A stretch of DNA of 6,728 nucleotides from an uncultured Blautia sp. (GTDB lineage Bacteria > Bacillota > Clostridia > Lachnospirales > Lachnospiraceae). Location of the stretch: NCBI GenBank assembly GCA_900541345.1, contig UQJE01000110.1, positions 1 through 6,728 on the forward strand, given 5' to 3'. This document shows positions 4,958 to 6,728 of this stretch, piece after piece (the first letter of the stretch is position 1; every line of letters begins with the position of its first letter). Made by a program: the position numbers and the translations under genes. The notes under the pieces are model-generated. The model had not been told where the DNA came from and made no database searches. It saw only the letters and a list, made by a program, of their open reading frames with translations.

Positions 4958-6412
4958 TCACTTCCTTAATTTTTCATCTTTGCGAGTTCTTATATAAATC
5001 TCTTTTCTACCTTTTTCTATAAAATCAGGTCTATTATTTTTAATACCATATACAATAGTTTCTATTGGATAATATTGTTCTACAACATCTTGATATTCCT
5101 TTGCTTTTGAAATATCAATATTTCCGTATAATCTTAATATATCTTCTCCAAAAGACACGCCAATTTCTTCTTCACTATCTTCTAGCAAATATATGAAATC
5201 ACAGTATTCATCTATAATTCCAGAATCTCCAAAATCTATTACACCACATAATCTATTTTCATCATCAAGTAATAAATGATTACAACTAAAATCATTATGG
5301 CATAAGCATTTTTTACCATCAAATATAGTTGTACTATGTAATCTTTGCATAAAGTCTTCTACATATTGTTTTTCAATATCAGTAAGACTATCATATATTG
5401 TGTCTTTGAGTAATTGATATTCTTCCAAAACATTTTGTTTATTGTCTATCGTATACAAACTTATTTCACTATAATCTAAATCGTGCATTTGTCTTAAAAA
5501 CATAGCAATATCTTGCTTTAATAATTCTTGCTTTTCTTTTGATAAGGCAAAATATATTTCTGGTGTTAAAAAAGTTCCTTTAATTTCTTTATATCCTAAT
5601 ATAGAAATATCATCACTAAAATATGAATATTTTACATTTGGTATTTTTATATTAGTATTTAATCTTTGATTTAAGAAATCATAAATTGCTTTTTCTTTTT
5701 CATATCCTTTTTTCTTATTAGCACTAAATTTTGTTTTAAATATGTATTCTCCATTTACTAAATATGCTACACTATCATATCCACTACCAATTACCTTAAT
5801 ACTTTCAACTTTAAAATCTTCAAAGTAATGTTCTATTAAGTATTTCATTGCTTTAACATTTGTAACATTATCATCATACCTATATTCCATTAAATAGCAA
5901 TCTTCTTTTTTACCCTCGTGCAACTCGTGTTCTGGCAAATCTTCAATTATTCTAAATCCAGATTTCTGATATGACCTAATTGCTCTTGGATTATTCTTAT
6001 GAGGGTCTAAAATAACTGCATTAGCATTTCTTTCTTTTTTTAAAAACTCAAAAATCATTTTTGTATATTTTGAGCCAATGCCTTTACTCCAATATTCAGG
6101 TTCTCCTATAAACTGATCCATTCCATAAACTATTTCATTTGTTTTTGGATAATGATAATCAGAATAAAGTTCATCATACATTTTATATACTTGTCCATAT
6201 CCAATAGGAACATTATCATATTCTATAATTACTCTAAATACTTCATCTTCCCATTTTTCAGTATAATGCTCTTTTAATGATTCTAATGTATATTTTTTAT
6301 CTCTACCACCATAAAATTCTAATACTCTATCATCAGTTAACCATTTTAGCATTAAAGGAAAATCATCATTTGTCAAAGTTCTTATTCTTATTTTATCTTG
6401 TACTATTTCCAT
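4958..6412 (-). CDS. aac(6')-aph(2''): Bifunctional aminoglycoside 6'-acetyltransferase / 2''-phosphotransferase
   Basis: This 484-residue cytoplasmic fusion enzyme inactivates gentamicin-, tobramycin- and kanamycin-class drugs. Residues about 1-180 form a GNAT domain that acetylates the 6' amine: YGMDQF contains Asp99, the reported active-site base of AAC(6')-Ie, and WSKGIGSKY (108-116) is the acetyl-CoA loop. Residues about 181-484 form a nucleotide-dependent kinase acting on the 2'' hydroxyl: GSGYDSVAYLV (209-219) is the nucleotide loop, HNDFSCNH (372-379) holds catalytic Asp374, and IDFGD (392-396) the metal-binding Asp. All key residues are present. By recall it follows the staphylococcal AAC(6')-Ie-APH(2'')-Ia (479 residues) closely but with many scattered substitutions, mostly in the kinase half, and a longer end (EKLRK); the APH(2'')-If group of Campylobacter is a candidate closest relative. 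It starts with GGGAGG eight bases upstream and overlaps the upstream stop by one base. It is very AT-rich, unlike the element backbone. Confidence 0.93.
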   Translation of the reverse strand: MEIVQDKIRIRTLTNDDFPLMLKWLTDDRVLEFYGGRDKKYTLESLKEHYTEKWEDEVFRVIIEYDNVPIGYGQVYKMYDELYSDYHYPKTNEIVYGMDQFIGEPEYWSKGIGSKYTKMIFEFLKKERNANAVILDPHKNNPRAIRSYQKSGFRIIEDLPEHELHEGKKEDCYLMEYRYDDNVTNVKAMKYLIEHYFEDFKVESIKVIGSGYDSVAYLVNGEYIFKTKFSANKKKGYEKEKAIYDFLNQRLNTNIKIPNVKYSYFSDDISILGYKEIKGTFLTPEIYFALSKEKQELLKQDIAMFLRQMHDLDYSEISLYTIDNKQNVLEEYQLLKDTIYDSLTDIEKQYVEDFMQRLHSTTIFDGKKCLCHNDFSCNHLLLDDENRLCGVIDFGDSGIIDEYCDFIYLLEDSEEEIGVSFGEDILRLYGNIDISKAKEYQDVVEQYYPIETIVYGIKNNRPDFIEKGRKEIYIRTRKDEKLRK

Positions 6413-6425
6413 TAATTTTCCTCCC
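6410..6425 (-). promoter_or_regulatory. TAATG stop-start overlap and ribosome binding site of the bifunctional gene
   Basis: The upstream GNAT gene stops with TAA (6412-6414), whose last A is the first base of the ATG (6410-6412). GGGAGG (6420-6425) lies inside the GNAT gene. This is a classic arrangement for translational coupling and fixes the start of the bifunctional enzyme. Confidence 0.85.
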
Positions 6426-6728
6426 TAAAATCATACACATACACTACTTCATCATCTGCGTCATTTATTCCTCCTGCTTTTTCATAACATTTACAAGCAG
6501 AAATATTACTTCTATTTGTTATTAAAAACATTTCATAACAATCAATAGTTTTAGCATAATCACGAGCAAATGATATTAAACCTGTTCCATAACCTTTGCC
6601 TTGAAAGTCTGGCATAACATCAATAGCGTCAAGATAGAATACTTTTCTTCCATCTGGTTTTAATAAAATATAACCAAAAGCAAAACCTACTATCTTATTA
6701 TTTATCTTTGCAATAAATCCAAAATCAT
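6412..6728 (-). CDS. GNAT acetyltransferase, N-terminus outside the window (AAC(3)-I-like)
   Basis: An open frame of about 104 residues enters from the right edge (DFGFIAKINNKIVGFAFGYI...) and ends FREEN-TAA at 6412-6414. It shows a GNAT core: a strand pair around IVGFAFGYILLKPDG, then YLDAIDVMPDFQGKGYGTGLISFA, in which QGKGYG is the Q/RxxGxG/A acetyl-CoA loop. A C-terminal strand follows, with SACKCYEKAGG as the usual 'A..(L/C)YEK.G' helix. The pattern YLDAIDV...D..V.VYDF recalls AAC(3)-I (fortimicin/gentamicin) acetyltransferases, and a GNAT frame is, from memory, also found ahead of the bifunctional gene in staphylococcal Tn4001. It may therefore be a second aminoglycoside-modifying enzyme, but substrate is not proven. 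Any start codon and promoter lie beyond 6728; the gene may be complete or truncated there. It is AT-rich like its partner. Confidence 0.85.
   Translation of the reverse strand, partial: DFGFIAKINNKIVGFAFGYILLKPDGRKVFYLDAIDVMPDFQGKGYGTGLISFARDYAKTIDCYEMFLITNRSNISACKCYEKAGGINDADDEVVYVYDFREEN

Noticed and set aside
6277..6525. Plus-strand 82-codon hydrophobic ORF
   Set aside because: Antisense of the resistance genes in AT-rich DNA; hydrophobic content is an artefact of complementing Lys/Glu/Asp codons.

Overview
The window is a nested mobile-element junction from a low-GC Gram-positive gut-type bacterium (Clostridia or a related Firmicute is the best guess). This rests on AAGGAGG-type ribosome binding sites, a Tn916/Tn1549-class ICE gene at the left edge, MobV/TnpW transposon genes, and an aminoglycoside-resistance gene of the staphylococcal/enterococcal AAC(6')-APH(2'') family. 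Every gene I can support is on the minus strand, so the window reads from right to left. The genus is inference.

Layout in three blocks with different base composition (judged by eye). (1) 1 to ~1576, moderate GC: the C-terminal part of a very large SNF2-type helicase/DNA methylase-like protein typical of integrative conjugative elements. It is cut off at its upstream side by an insertion and runs off the left edge. (2) ~1577 to ~4740, intermediate GC: the backbone of a Tn4451-type mobilizable transposon. In transcription order it holds a structured leader RNA ending in a terminator, a small Cys-rich protein, a RepA/TnpY-position AAA ATPase, a terminator, a pMV158-like oriT, a MobV relaxase (TnpZ-like), and a TnpW-like small protein at the very end of the element. 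(3) ~4740 to 6728, strongly AT-rich: a resistance cargo with a GNAT acetyltransferase (incomplete at the right edge), translationally coupled to a bifunctional AAC(6')-APH(2'') enzyme, followed by two doubtful tiny ORFs and a hairpin.

How it works together: an AT-rich aminoglycoside-resistance module rides on a mobilizable element, which appears to have inserted into a conserved gene of a larger conjugative element. The relaxase would nick at the oriT between the ATPase and relaxase genes and use a co-resident conjugative machinery for transfer. The recombinase expected for this element type (a large serine recombinase) and the other half of the helicase gene should lie beyond the right edge. 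Most striking are the target-gene junction at which the transposon gene tnpW borrows its stop codon from the disrupted gene, the oriT resembling the pMV158 nick region, and the ~130-nt structured leader that ends in a terminator just before the ribosome binding site of the ATPase operon.
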